Positions 35,348 to 43,430 of a stretch of 64,000 bases of DNA are shown here, one piece after another. The notes under the pieces were generated by a model that saw nothing but the letters and a program-made list of their open reading frames with translations, made no database searches and was not told the origin of the DNA. Position 1 is the first letter of the stretch. Each line of letters starts with the position of its first letter. Made by a program: the position numbers and the translations under genes. Source of the stretch: Ruminiclostridium cellobioparum subsp. termitidis CT1112 (lineage in GTDB: Bacteria > Bacillota > Clostridia > Acetivibrionales > DSM-1351); NCBI RefSeq assembly GCF_000350485.1, contig NZ_AORV01000015.1, positions 89,512 through 153,511 of the forward strand, written 5' to 3'.

Positions 35348-37528
35348 CTACTGAGGAAGTTTATCAATCATATTCAATAAATAGCTTTTCAAAACCGCAT
35401 AATCCAGAGCATTTACTTCGCCATCGGCTTTCACGTCTGCCGCCTGCATGTTGACATTCCCCGGAGCACTTCCCATCAATATTTGCTTTAACAATGCAAA
35501 ATCTATGGTGTCAATGCTTCCGTCAGAATTTATATCTCCGTAAGTAAACCCCGGTTCCTGTTTGAAAGGCTCTTCACCCCACAGGAGTACTCCGTTGTCA
35601 TATACCGGTATGTAAGGGGTCATGCCCGCAAAAGATACGGCATCATAATCCGGCGGTCCATACAGGTTTTTATAGGACCAGTCATTTTCATTGGAACCGC
35701 AGTTATCCTTATACTTTATGGATACATTGGCATCCTTCTCGCATAACTCCCATTCGGCAGGCATTATCTGTGTTCCCGAGAAATCAACGGTGAAATAATA
35801 AATATTGTCCTTATATTGCTTCAGTCCAGACAGCTTGGCTCCCTGACTCTGCCCCAGTGTTATTTCCACATCCTCCAGTTTATGTCCCGACTCAAATACT
35901 TCGGTAAGATCCATATAGTAGCGTGCAGACAGCTTATCTTTCATTGCAGCAGGCCACGCTGAGCGGTTGTTGATCTGGAACATAAGGTTTAAAGTCCCAT
36001 ACCCCTCGTAAATTATCCAGCCCCTGACAAAATACTCGGTGAGATTATCTTCCTTCGCCCGGAAATCTTCAGGTTTAGGCCAGTTTTCCAGCGGTTCTCC
36101 GCCGTACATGTCATACATTTTGGCCAGAGCACCTGCAAAACCCGCATTGTAATCAGTGGCAACTTCATTTAATGTATAATCGGAAATGTCGTCCTTCCAA
36201 CTGTCGTCAGACGTCGGCCCTCCCACCAGGGCTCCATAGAGTATATGACGGTGGAAGGCAGGTACGGTGAGCATGCTTGTCCACGAGCCGTGAGCCGTCC
36301 TGTGATGCGGGTGTTCAGGTGCATTTTTGCCAAACCCTACTACATAGCTCCCTCCCCGGGGATTATCTCCAAGTGCATAATTTATTTGACTTTCTGCAAA
36401 TTTATGATATGTATCTTTTTTCGACGCTGTACCTACTGTCTTATCATCAGACCAGACAAATGCCAAAAATGCAGCGGTAGATGCATAGCGCAGGGAACCC
36501 CACTGTGAAAGCCATGCCAGACCGCCTGGAGTGTATTTGAGGCCGCCGCCCGGCATCCACCAGTCCAGATTTTTTTCCACCATGGCCGCATAACCTGTGT
36601 CATGGGTAACCTGGGCAATTTTCAACGCCGCTCCGTAGCTGACATCATCCCAGCAATGGGTATGCTGGCCTCCCAGTGATGTGACGGGCAAAACAGCTTT
36701 TGCCCTATCAAGATAATTGGTATCTCCGGTCTTTATATAAAGCCAGATTGCCCCCCAGGCCAGATCATCAACATAACTGCCCGAAGGATACAAGGTCTTG
36801 AGAGGGTTTTTCCCTCTATATTTGTCTGCAAAGCTAAAAAGCTGTTTGGCATGTGTCAGGCAGGTAGAGGCATACTGCGGATCAGTGGGTTCGAATATAA
36901 TGGATGCAATGGCCAAAGCTGCGGCAGTCTGACCGGCCACATCCGAACCCGGTGTTGTAGAATCAACCTTGAAGGAAGTTCTTTTGGTTCTGTAGTCAAG
37001 AAGTTCGTGGGGTATCCATACGGAATGGTCGGATTCCTCATATCCGCACATGTAATACAATACATCGGGACTTGGATGTGCTTTAATGAAAAAATCCGTA
37101 GCCCATTTGATCTCATCCAGTATATCATCCAGCTGTCCGGATTTTTCAAATGCCTCCCTGTATTCATATACGGCCCAGCCCAACTGTCCGGCGGCATAAG
37201 ACATGGGATGGGTAAATTTAATCCCGTCGCCGGCATCAGCCCAGCCTCCGGTCAGGTCAAGACCCGCATCTTTTCCATCCGTCATAGCTGCATCGGCACG
37301 ATACGGCAAAATGTAATTGTCCGGTAAATCACCCAGACGGTTGGCCTTGTAAAAGAGAATTGATTTCTGCAATGCCTCGCCATAATTGTAATAAGAACCG
37401 CCTGTTCTTGGCGAAGACGCTGCCTGAACCCTCTGCTGAAAAATTAGTGTGGATAGCAGTAACGAAGTCACAAGTATTACAGCCATTATCCGGAAAAGCT
37501 TACCGGATTGCCCTCTGTTTTCACACAT
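35348..37528 (-). CDS. GH9 endoglucanase with CBM3c and type I dockerin
   Basis: This 726-residue secreted cellulosomal cellulase has a signal peptide to about residue 37. The GH9 (alpha/alpha)6 barrel spans about 42-475, with catalytic Asp candidates in WADAGDG (98, 101), the His motif PEHPHHRTAHGS and acid Glu455 in NEVATDYNAG. A CBM3c (about 495-655) fused to the barrel usually makes the enzyme processive. The dockerin (about 663-723) has calcium loops GDINSDGSIDTID and ADVKADGEVNALD. This order matches Cel9G-type enzymes of C. cellulolyticum. ATG 37528 follows AGGAGGAGAGA. It appears to be transcribed alone. Confidence 0.95.
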   Translation of the reverse strand: MCENRGQSGKLFRIMAVILVTSLLLSTLIFQQRVQAASSPRTGGSYYNYGEALQKSILFYKANRLGDLPDNYILPYRADAAMTDGKDAGLDLTGGWADAGDGIKFTHPMSYAAGQLGWAVYEYREAFEKSGQLDDILDEIKWATDFFIKAHPSPDVLYYMCGYEESDHSVWIPHELLDYRTKRTSFKVDSTTPGSDVAGQTAAALAIASIIFEPTDPQYASTCLTHAKQLFSFADKYRGKNPLKTLYPSGSYVDDLAWGAIWLYIKTGDTNYLDRAKAVLPVTSLGGQHTHCWDDVSYGAALKIAQVTHDTGYAAMVEKNLDWWMPGGGLKYTPGGLAWLSQWGSLRYASTAAFLAFVWSDDKTVGTASKKDTYHKFAESQINYALGDNPRGGSYVVGFGKNAPEHPHHRTAHGSWTSMLTVPAFHRHILYGALVGGPTSDDSWKDDISDYTLNEVATDYNAGFAGALAKMYDMYGGEPLENWPKPEDFRAKEDNLTEYFVRGWIIYEGYGTLNLMFQINNRSAWPAAMKDKLSARYYMDLTEVFESGHKLEDVEITLGQSQGAKLSGLKQYKDNIYYFTVDFSGTQIMPAEWELCEKDANVSIKYKDNCGSNENDWSYKNLYGPPDYDAVSFAGMTPYIPVYDNGVLLWGEEPFKQEPGFTYGDINSDGSIDTIDFALLKQILMGSAPGNVNMQAADVKADGEVNALDYAVLKSYLLNMIDKLPQ

Positions 37529-37594
37529 ATAATCTCTCCTCCTATTAAATTATCAAGTGACAATTTTATATATAAAAATCGCCTTTGTTACTTA

Positions 37595-37623
37595 ATTATA
37601 CATTTTTGTAATTTATTTGTACA
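37595..37623 (-). promoter_or_regulatory. Promoter of the GH9 gene
   Basis: Read on the minus strand, TGTACA (-35) and TATAAT (-10) are separated by 17 bases, about 67 bases before the ATG at 37528. The -10 is a perfect consensus hexamer. Confidence 0.6.
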
Positions 37624-37652
37624 TACCGGAATTTACGCAATTGTTCATCAAA

Positions 37653-38180
37653 TTAAAATACATTTTCCTGATTTATAGAGCTAGTTCCGAATACTACCAT
37701 TTCCATGTATTCTACTGCTTTTTTACATAATTCGTAACACCTGCTGCGGCTTAAATGAAGAATTTCAGCTATTTCCTCCATACTCTCCCCCTGTAAATAG
37801 TATTTCTCCAGCAGCGTCCTGTACTTTTCGTTTGATTCTCCAAGGGCATCAAGAGAGTCTTCAACAATGTAAACAGAATTATGAAGCCTGAATATTTCAT
37901 TTCTTAAGCAGTTTATTGCTTCTCTGTACTCATTTTCACAATGAAGCCGGTAATTGTCGGCAGTTTCTTCAACGTTGTTGAGAACAGCCACTTCTTCACC
38001 TTTGACTATCGCAAGTTTTAATGTTTTGTCACTATGACCGCGGGCAAACATTTTACTTTCAATATAATCCTTATCTAATTCAGGAGTCATACGCCTTATC
38101 TGATTTTCCAGGAAACTGATTCTTTGTTTATTAACCCTGTATTCCCTTAATATTTTTTCCATTGGGATATTCTGTTTCAT
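37653..38180 (-). CDS. ArpU/RinA-like phage late-gene activator (sigma-70 region 4-like)
   Basis: This 175-residue protein has a coiled-coil-prone N-terminal two thirds (ISFLENQIRRM; RNEIFRLHNSVYIVEDSL). The C-terminal helix-turn-helix (EKYYLQGESMEEIAEILHLS then RSRCYELC) resembles sigma region 4. This is the layout of clostridial phage late-transcription activators. It lies at the downstream end of the tail operon, 94 bases after the radical SAM gene, on the same strand. It probably controls the tail genes, whose start is 13 kb upstream. ATG 38180 follows GGAGGTG. Confidence 0.78.
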   Translation of the reverse strand: MKQNIPMEKILREYRVNKQRISFLENQIRRMTPELDKDYIESKMFARGHSDKTLKLAIVKGEEVAVLNNVEETADNYRLHCENEYREAINCLRNEIFRLHNSVYIVEDSLDALGESNEKYRTLLEKYYLQGESMEEIAEILHLSRSRCYELCKKAVEYMEMVVFGTSSINQENVF

Positions 38181-38274
38181 ACGGCACCTCCAGGTCAGCT
38201 TTAACTAGTTGTCATATATAATGAAATGTAAAGCCGTTTTTTACAACCTGAAGCAATGCGAACAATGAATAAAT

Positions 38275-39246
38275 TCAGAATAGTTCAAAATAACATGAAG
38301 AGAGACACCCTGAGCATTTACCGTTTAGAGCCTGTTCAGCAAATCCCTCATGAGCCTTTGAAGTCAGAATCTCATGTAGAGTCGCTCGTCTTAAATCTCC
38401 AATTGCGGGACTATGCCAGCAGGGAAATACATATCCCGGTGAAGATATCCCGCAAAAAATTAATGGTATACTGCATCCACCTGCAGGAATTATTTTTTTA
38501 CCGGCAAAATATTCGGGTATTCTTCTTAAATACCGGGGTAAGGGTAATTTACCAGGTCTGACTTCTGAAAATTGAGCCAGTTGCTCCATTTCACTTTTCA
38601 GATCTGAAATCATTTCTAACGGTATACTAAATTCTTCTCCACGGGCTTTAAAGCTTTCCTGAGTCATCATCGTATTAGTAAAAGGGTTGATGGAGATGGA
38701 ATACACGCCTATATCCTCCAATAAATATTCTGAAAAAGAACGAACAAGTTTATAGTTATACCTTGAAAGTGTAATCCCCACCATAACCTGAAGTCCGAAA
38801 ATTTCAGAACTATATTCCAAAAAGCTTTGGATCGCATAGAGTGTTTTCTTAAAATTTCCCTTGCCACGAATGTGATCATTCAATTCCTCAGGCCCCTCAA
38901 GGGAAAATGTTATCATGGTAAGACCTGCTTCAAGTAGTTTTTTTACTTCGGAAGGGCCAATCAATACACCGTTAGTAGCCATGAAAACTTTTAATTTCAA
39001 CGAAACTGCATAAGAAATAATATCATATATATCTTTTCGTGTCATCGGCTCTCCACCTGATAATTCCAGTGTTTCAGCTCCAAGCCCGGCAACTCCTCTG
39101 ATTATTTCCTTTATTTTATCAAGAGTTAAATTCTTTTCCCCAATATTAAATTGAGGTACATCACACATCCTGCAATGCAAATTGCATACTTTGGTGACCA
39201 TAAAATTAACCCTCTGCAGATGAGTATTATTTTCCATAAACTTCAA
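38275..39246 (-). CDS. Radical SAM/SPASM enzyme
   Basis: This 323-residue protein has the radical SAM cluster motif CNLHCRMC (CxxxCxxC) near residue 18, SAM-binding ELSGGEPM and a barrel to about 210. The C-terminal SPASM-like domain has further Cys (GGCSIPLIFC, FPCWHSPAIGD, CSGCLSSCYF) for auxiliary iron-sulfur clusters. SPASM enzymes usually modify peptides or proteins but some act on other substrates. It is the third enzyme after the tail fibre genes, following two glycosyltransferase-like proteins. The frame opens with TTG at 39246, shortly after AAAGGA. An in-frame ATG three codons later is possible. The substrate is unknown. Confidence 0.88.
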   Translation of the reverse strand: MKFMENNTHLQRVNFMVTKVCNLHCRMCDVPQFNIGEKNLTLDKIKEIIRGVAGLGAETLELSGGEPMTRKDIYDIISYAVSLKLKVFMATNGVLIGPSEVKKLLEAGLTMITFSLEGPEELNDHIRGKGNFKKTLYAIQSFLEYSSEIFGLQVMVGITLSRYNYKLVRSFSEYLLEDIGVYSISINPFTNTMMTQESFKARGEEFSIPLEMISDLKSEMEQLAQFSEVRPGKLPLPRYLRRIPEYFAGKKIIPAGGCSIPLIFCGISSPGYVFPCWHSPAIGDLRRATLHEILTSKAHEGFAEQALNGKCSGCLSSCYFELF

Positions 39247-39334
39247 CTAGTCCTTTCCAAATTCCAAGTTAATCACATTGGAGTAATCCGTTTAGGATGC
39301 TCCAGTATTTATGTCATAATAATAAAAGGTTACT

Positions 39335-40165
39335 TTATTTATATATCTGTATTACCCTTCTATACGGGGACTCATCAAAGCCCTTCTTATTGCCTTTGCT
39401 AATAATTCTACCTTTTGCACCTCCCGCATTGTGTATAACAGTCATCAACTCATATTTTTCATTATATATCAGATTATCTTCAATAATGAGCTTTTGGCTG
39501 TTATCAATCAGAACATAGTTATATTTATCAGGCAAAACGATTTTTTTATTTTCTGACATATTATTTATAATATAATTGAAATACAATTGATCCAGTCCAA
39601 AGAAATCCCGTCCATTGTTCAATACATATTTGCCAATTGCATCTGAAACTTTTGACATTATGTCTCTCGGCCCACAAATCATTCCTGCATTTTTTTGTCT
39701 TGTTCCCCGGAAATTTTTAGACAGTTTTTCCATTTCTTCAGTCCTTAACAGGTTTAATATCTGTTTATTCCACCAATTATTCCCAAGGTAACATTCTTCA
39801 ATATAACCTATTCTTTCCTTACATAGTTCAAAAATCTCATCAATCGGTGCCTGAAACCAAATATCTCCTCCATCTATGGACATCACATGGGTGATTTCAC
39901 TGGACAAGCCGCCGATTATTCCTGCCATGTCCCTAAACCTTGCTGAAAATATATGCCTGTCTTTATTGCATTTAATAATTTCAACATTCTCATCCTCGTT
40001 CTCAATACTGTTTACTGTTACAATACTCATTCCATAATCCAGTATAACAATTTTACCCTGATAGCCTGCAACCTTACGCAATGTTTTCAAGAAATCGTTT
40101 ATTAAATTATCCTCAAAGTTGGAATCCATGCAAGTTAAAATTACTGTATTCTGTTCTTTTAACAT
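39335..40165 (-). CDS. GT-A-fold glycosyltransferase-like protein
   Basis: This 276-residue protein begins with a Rossmann-like strand (NTVILTCMDSNF). It has a DxD-like metal and nucleotide-sugar motif in VMSIDGGDIWFQAP, an acceptor-side region KNAGMICGPRDIM, and FFGLDQLYFNYI near the end of the core. This pattern is typical of small nucleotide-diphospho-sugar transferases, though I cannot place it in a CAZy family. The start ATG 40165 has GGAGGG nine bases upstream. An upstream in-frame ATG would run back into the GT2 gene. It lies 35 bases after the GT2 gene and before the radical SAM gene. Confidence 0.7.
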   Translation of the reverse strand: MLKEQNTVILTCMDSNFEDNLINDFLKTLRKVAGYQGKIVILDYGMSIVTVNSIENEDENVEIIKCNKDRHIFSARFRDMAGIIGGLSSEITHVMSIDGGDIWFQAPIDEIFELCKERIGYIEECYLGNNWWNKQILNLLRTEEMEKLSKNFRGTRQKNAGMICGPRDIMSKVSDAIGKYVLNNGRDFFGLDQLYFNYIINNMSENKKIVLPDKYNYVLIDNSQKLIIEDNLIYNEKYELMTVIHNAGGAKGRIISKGNKKGFDESPYRRVIQIYK

Positions 40166-40200
40166 AAAAGTCCGCCCTCCGGTTCTGTAAAAGAGGCCTG

Positions 40201-41331
40201 TTAATACTGGGCTTCTTTTAGGCTTGAAAGAAATTTTGACCTTTCTTCCGGTAAAAGCTTGCCTATTCTCCGTGATACAGGAAAGTATTTCGGAGTGCTT
40301 TTCCTCACTCCAAGAAGCGTAATCCATATATCCAGATCAGTGTCTTCACAATAATCATATACTTCAACATCCAGTTCTTCCCGATCTGACATCTGTAGGA
40401 TATCTTCTTTAAGCTGGTTAAACTTTTCTCTGTTTCTAAATTCCAAAACAATTTTATTTTTTTTCTTGGTTTGTTTTCCTGCAAATCTCTCCAAATATTC
40501 ATCATCCGGAATCCAAAGAACGTTCCAAATGTCTATTTCACTGGTTATAGGAAGATTTCCGGCTGCATTTGGATATTTATTTTCAAATATTGTCCTGTTC
40601 CTTTTTAACTCTTCACTTAGATTTGCACTATGCTTATGGAACTGGTGCAAGCACTCCAGCCTGCTGCTGACTACAAACTTCACATCCTTTAAAGCATGCA
40701 GCCGACAGCCAAGGTCCATATCTTCAATCCCCCAGCCTATATAATTCTCATCGAACCCATTGGTAGCTTCCAGGTATTTTCTCGGAACAGCCGAGTTGCA
40801 GGTAGAAAATAATATTCCTGGAGTTCTTACTGTACAGATATTGTAGGATAGAAAATCATATACAAAATAAGCAATATCTATTAAAGTCAGTTTCTTTCTG
40901 TTAAAGTTATATATCTGAAACAGATTATCGAAGTCTATAACAGCTCCTTTTGGAAGCATTAACCGGGTTCCCTGTACAACTATATCCTTTTCGTATGTAT
41001 AGAGCCTGTCCAGTTCCGAAAGGTGCGTCGGTTTTACTATAATATCGGCATCAACAAAAACAACAATTTCACCCTGTGCCGATTTCCATCCAAAGTTTCT
41101 AGCCCTGGCGCGGCTTGAACAAGGCTCCCTTTCAAGATATATATATTGAAGATCATAATTTCTGTTTGTTCCCTTTATATAGTCCCAGGTATCATCCACT
41201 GAACCGTCATCCACTAAAATAACCTCATAATCCGAAGAAGTGTAGCCTAACTGGTTGTTTAAAGCTTCAAGAGAATACTTTAGCATAACTTTACTATTGT
41301 ACGTGGGAATTACAAAACTGAATTTTTTCAT
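40201..41331 (-). CDS. Family 2 glycosyltransferase
   Basis: This 376-residue GT-A enzyme has an N-terminus KKFSFVIPTYNS, nucleotide-binding ILVDDGSVDDT, the metal-binding VFVDADIIV (DxD) and the galactosyltransferase-like acceptor motif GWGIEDMDLGCRL. The C-terminal 100 residues (after about 280) are a separate small domain. It should move a sugar from a nucleotide donor to an unknown acceptor. ATG 41331 follows GGAGGAGA. The upstream in-frame ATG 96 bases earlier is poorly supported. It is the first of three enzyme genes following the tail fibre genes, separated from them by a hairpin at 41410. Confidence 0.88.
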   Translation of the reverse strand: MKKFSFVIPTYNSKVMLKYSLEALNNQLGYTSSDYEVILVDDGSVDDTWDYIKGTNRNYDLQYIYLEREPCSSRARARNFGWKSAQGEIVVFVDADIIVKPTHLSELDRLYTYEKDIVVQGTRLMLPKGAVIDFDNLFQIYNFNRKKLTLIDIAYFVYDFLSYNICTVRTPGILFSTCNSAVPRKYLEATNGFDENYIGWGIEDMDLGCRLHALKDVKFVVSSRLECLHQFHKHSANLSEELKRNRTIFENKYPNAAGNLPITSEIDIWNVLWIPDDEYLERFAGKQTKKKNKIVLEFRNREKFNQLKEDILQMSDREELDVEVYDYCEDTDLDIWITLLGVRKSTPKYFPVSRRIGKLLPEERSKFLSSLKEAQY

Positions 41332-41409
41332 ATTCTCCTCCATGCGATTATATTTCTGCCATACCAAATATAAACCATATAATGCTCTCTTATAAACAAA
41401 ATTCTTAGG

Positions 41410-41437
41410 TTCAGAGGGTGTTTCCACCCTCTTTGAA
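41410..41437 (-). terminator. Hairpin between tail-fibre genes and the glycosyltransferase module
   Basis: On the minus strand AGAGGGTG-GAAA-CACCCTCT is a strong stem with a GAAA tetraloop, extended by TTC/GAA. It is followed by AT-rich sequence with TTTTGTTT, not an immediate T run, so it may be a leaky terminator or an mRNA-processing structure. Confidence 0.55.
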
Positions 41438-41439
41438 TC

Positions 41440-41607
41440 TTAGACATCGGATATAATTCCTTTATTAACAAGCTCATCCGTAAGTTCTTTGAATTGTTTA
41501 GCTAAATCTGTATTTATATCACGTACTTTACATAATTCTTCTTTTAAACAAAGTAAATCTAGTTCAAGGCTTTCTAATGTAGTTTTTTTGTTAATTTCAA
41601 TTTTCAT
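41440..41607 (-). CDS. Small coiled-coil protein at the end of the tail operon
   Basis: This 55-residue protein begins MKIEINKKTT. A continuous amphipathic helix follows, with heptad-like Leu spacing (LESLELDLLCLKEEL), and it ends DELVNKGIISDV. Its ATG overlaps the stop of the preceding gene (ATGA), indicating coupled translation. The position resembles the short XkdX-type proteins after tail fibres, but I do not recognise it by sequence. It has two Cys residues six apart. A peptide-substrate role for the radical SAM enzyme cannot be excluded. Confidence 0.6.
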   Translation of the reverse strand: MKIEINKKTTLESLELDLLCLKEELCKVRDINTDLAKQFKELTDELVNKGIISDV

Positions 41608-42014
41608 TCTTCTATCACCTCTACACAAACTTGTGTTTTAGCATAGCCGTTTAACGTTAGCTGTATTTGATAAACTCCTATATTTGGGTTGGAATATTCT
41701 ATAATTCCGTCATCAATTTCATATTCCATTCCATTTATTACTGCAATAGTGCCTTCAGGTACAAAAATAGTCGTAGTTTCATTTTGTTCTAAATAACATT
41801 TTGTAATTTGATATGGTATCGGTTCCTTTTTTATAAATACGCCATTTCTATAGTGATATTGGGAAGAATTGAATATCAAATCCAGATTGTACGGAGTTTC
41901 CACCCCTATACAGTTTTCCTGGATTGTTACCTTCTCAGCATCAGGTAAACAGCTGCTGTCAGTACAACCACCTACAATATTGCCCTGAGTGTCCACTATC
42001 ATTAATTGATACAT
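41604..42014 (-). CDS. Tail-fibre-associated protein of unknown function
   Basis: This 136-residue protein is encoded 13 bases after the fibre gene and is translationally coupled to the next gene. The N-terminal half (VDTQGNIVGGCTDSSC) looks like a short phage tail accessory domain. The C-terminal half (about 85-136) reads as a small beta-sandwich similar to fibre tips. Its ribosome-binding position is occupied by a run of nine G residues (42019-42027), so expression may vary with tract length. Receptor binding or fibre assembly is plausible from position only. Confidence 0.6.
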   Translation of the reverse strand: MYQLMIVDTQGNIVGGCTDSSCLPDAEKVTIQENCIGVETPYNLDLIFNSSQYHYRNGVFIKKEPIPYQITKCYLEQNETTTIFVPEGTIAVINGMEYEIDDGIIEYSNPNIGVYQIQLTLNGYAKTQVCVEVIEE

Positions 42015-42018
42015 ATAA

Positions 42019-42027
42019 CCCCCCCCC
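42019..42027 (-). repeat. G9 homopolymer in the ribosome-binding position
   Basis: On the minus strand, TAA (fibre stop) is followed immediately by nine G residues, then TTAT and the ATG at 42014. Such tracts slip during replication. Here slippage would change the spacing or strength of the only Shine-Dalgarno-like sequence. Confidence 0.7.
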
Positions 42028-42717
42028 TTAATTCCAAGCTATTTCAATATAATTGGCAGACCCTGAAACCCAGGTATTGTTATCGGCCAGAGCTTGGGCA
42101 GTAACCACAAGAGTAGTTTTATCAACAGAACAGACATACCCCAGTCTCGTTATATCACTTGCTACTGTGTAATAATTCGGATATGACCCCCTGGTTGCCA
42201 AGGAAATGTCAAATGAACTTCCATATGCATCAATAGAAGCAAGAGATACCATGTACTCATAATTCTGGTAACCAGGGGTTTTTTGAATTTTATTACCGTG
42301 AGAAACCACACCTGTCTTTGCAAAAAACGGTGCTGCATGTGTATGATTAACAGGAGCAAAAGCATCGGCGTGTTTGCCGTCAAGTGTGTCGGCATCTCCT
42401 GTAATGCTGGCCGGCAGCCTTGCATCGCCATTCAGTTTCAGCACCTTGTTTGCGGTGGCAGTGGACACTATGTCTGCAAGATTTGTGTCGGGTGCTTCAT
42501 ACCATTTGTCTTTGCCGGTGATGGCCTTGATTCTGTTGGTAATCCATGAAACCCACTGGAACAGTTTTGCAGGGCCGCTTGAAGCCGGTACAAGCGTTGG
42601 GTCTGCAGATGGTGTAAGTGCAGCATCAATATTGTCAAAATTCGTATTCAGATCGTCAACATTTACGAGATCAGTTCCTCCCGGTTTTTTAAAATCATAA
42701 TTAGCTGTAAATTGCAT
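42028..42717 (-). CDS. Phage tail fibre protein
   Basis: This 229-residue protein begins MQFTANYDFKKPGGTDLVNV, an N-terminus common in clostridial tail fibres that attach to the baseplate. The middle has the fibre signature ADTLDGKHADAFAPVNHTH (tail-fibre collar repeat), and the C-terminal 90 residues are a beta-rich tip that probably binds the target surface. It follows the DUF2313 baseplate gene by 11 bases with GGAGGTACCAGT before the ATG. The fibre is short compared with siphophage fibres. The tip would set host range. Confidence 0.82.
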   Translation of the reverse strand: MQFTANYDFKKPGGTDLVNVDDLNTNFDNIDAALTPSADPTLVPASSGPAKLFQWVSWITNRIKAITGKDKWYEAPDTNLADIVSTATANKVLKLNGDARLPASITGDADTLDGKHADAFAPVNHTHAAPFFAKTGVVSHGNKIQKTPGYQNYEYMVSLASIDAYGSSFDISLATRGSYPNYYTVASDITRLGYVCSVDKTTLVVTAQALADNNTWVSGSANYIEIAWN

Positions 42718-42728
42718 ACTGGTACCTC

Positions 42729-43430
42729 CTAATAATTAATAAGTTTTATTTTTGTTATTTCTTCCCAGGTTATCTTCCTTAATACATTCCAGAACCGGAT
42801 ATCCTCCGACCAGAGTGCAATCCCCCATGTTACCGGACTGCCCATACCGTATTTGGGCTTTTGAACTCTGAATACGTCCCATGTAAATAAACGGACTTCA
42901 TCCCACAGATAACCTGAAGTCTCATACCAGATTAACCAGGTATACTCATAGCTGAAAGTCAGATGGGCAGGCTTTATCTCCTCTATGGCTTCGCTCAACT
43001 CTCTTAAATTGCTTGGAATACCCCGGATTTCAAAAAATTTGACAATGAATTTGTATTCATCATAAAGTTCGGTGACAACGGCTCTTCCGCCTGAGAATAA
43101 TTCGGCCATTTCCTTTATGGTATCAGGTGCTGTAATGCCCAAACCTCTTATTTTTCCCAGAACAGCGTTTTTCCTGGTTCCCTCGGGTTTATTTGAATCA
43201 AGAGGTATACCCAGCTCGGCTTCCCACAGTTTCAGCCCCCAGGTGGCAGACTTTACAAAAAGCTGTTTCAGAGTATCCGACGTATGTTTGTCCAACTCAC
43301 CCAGTTCGGCAGAAATTGAATTCTGGATGTCACTCATAATATAGTTTTCAATATAGTAACCCGGCATGTAGGACATCAAATTTTTTTCAGCCGGAATATC
43401 CGCAGCTTTACCCCCGAAATCTTCCTTCAT
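42729..43430 (-). CDS. xkdU: Baseplate wedge protein XkdU/YmfQ (DUF2313)
   Basis: This 233-residue protein includes YMPGYYIENY near the start, the family core ELGIPLDSNKPEGTRKNAVL and KPAHLTFSYEY. Members join the baseplate J ring to tail fibres in PBSX-like and P2-like contractile tails. The start is immediately after the stop of the baseplate J gene. The C-terminus is unusually Trp-rich (TWLIWYETSGYLW, ITWGIALWSED type segments), as in many clostridial homologues. Confidence 0.85.
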   Translation of the reverse strand: MKEDFGGKAADIPAEKNLMSYMPGYYIENYIMSDIQNSISAELGELDKHTSDTLKQLFVKSATWGLKLWEAELGIPLDSNKPEGTRKNAVLGKIRGLGITAPDTIKEMAELFSGGRAVVTELYDEYKFIVKFFEIRGIPSNLRELSEAIEEIKPAHLTFSYEYTWLIWYETSGYLWDEVRLFTWDVFRVQKPKYGMGSPVTWGIALWSEDIRFWNVLRKITWEEITKIKLINY

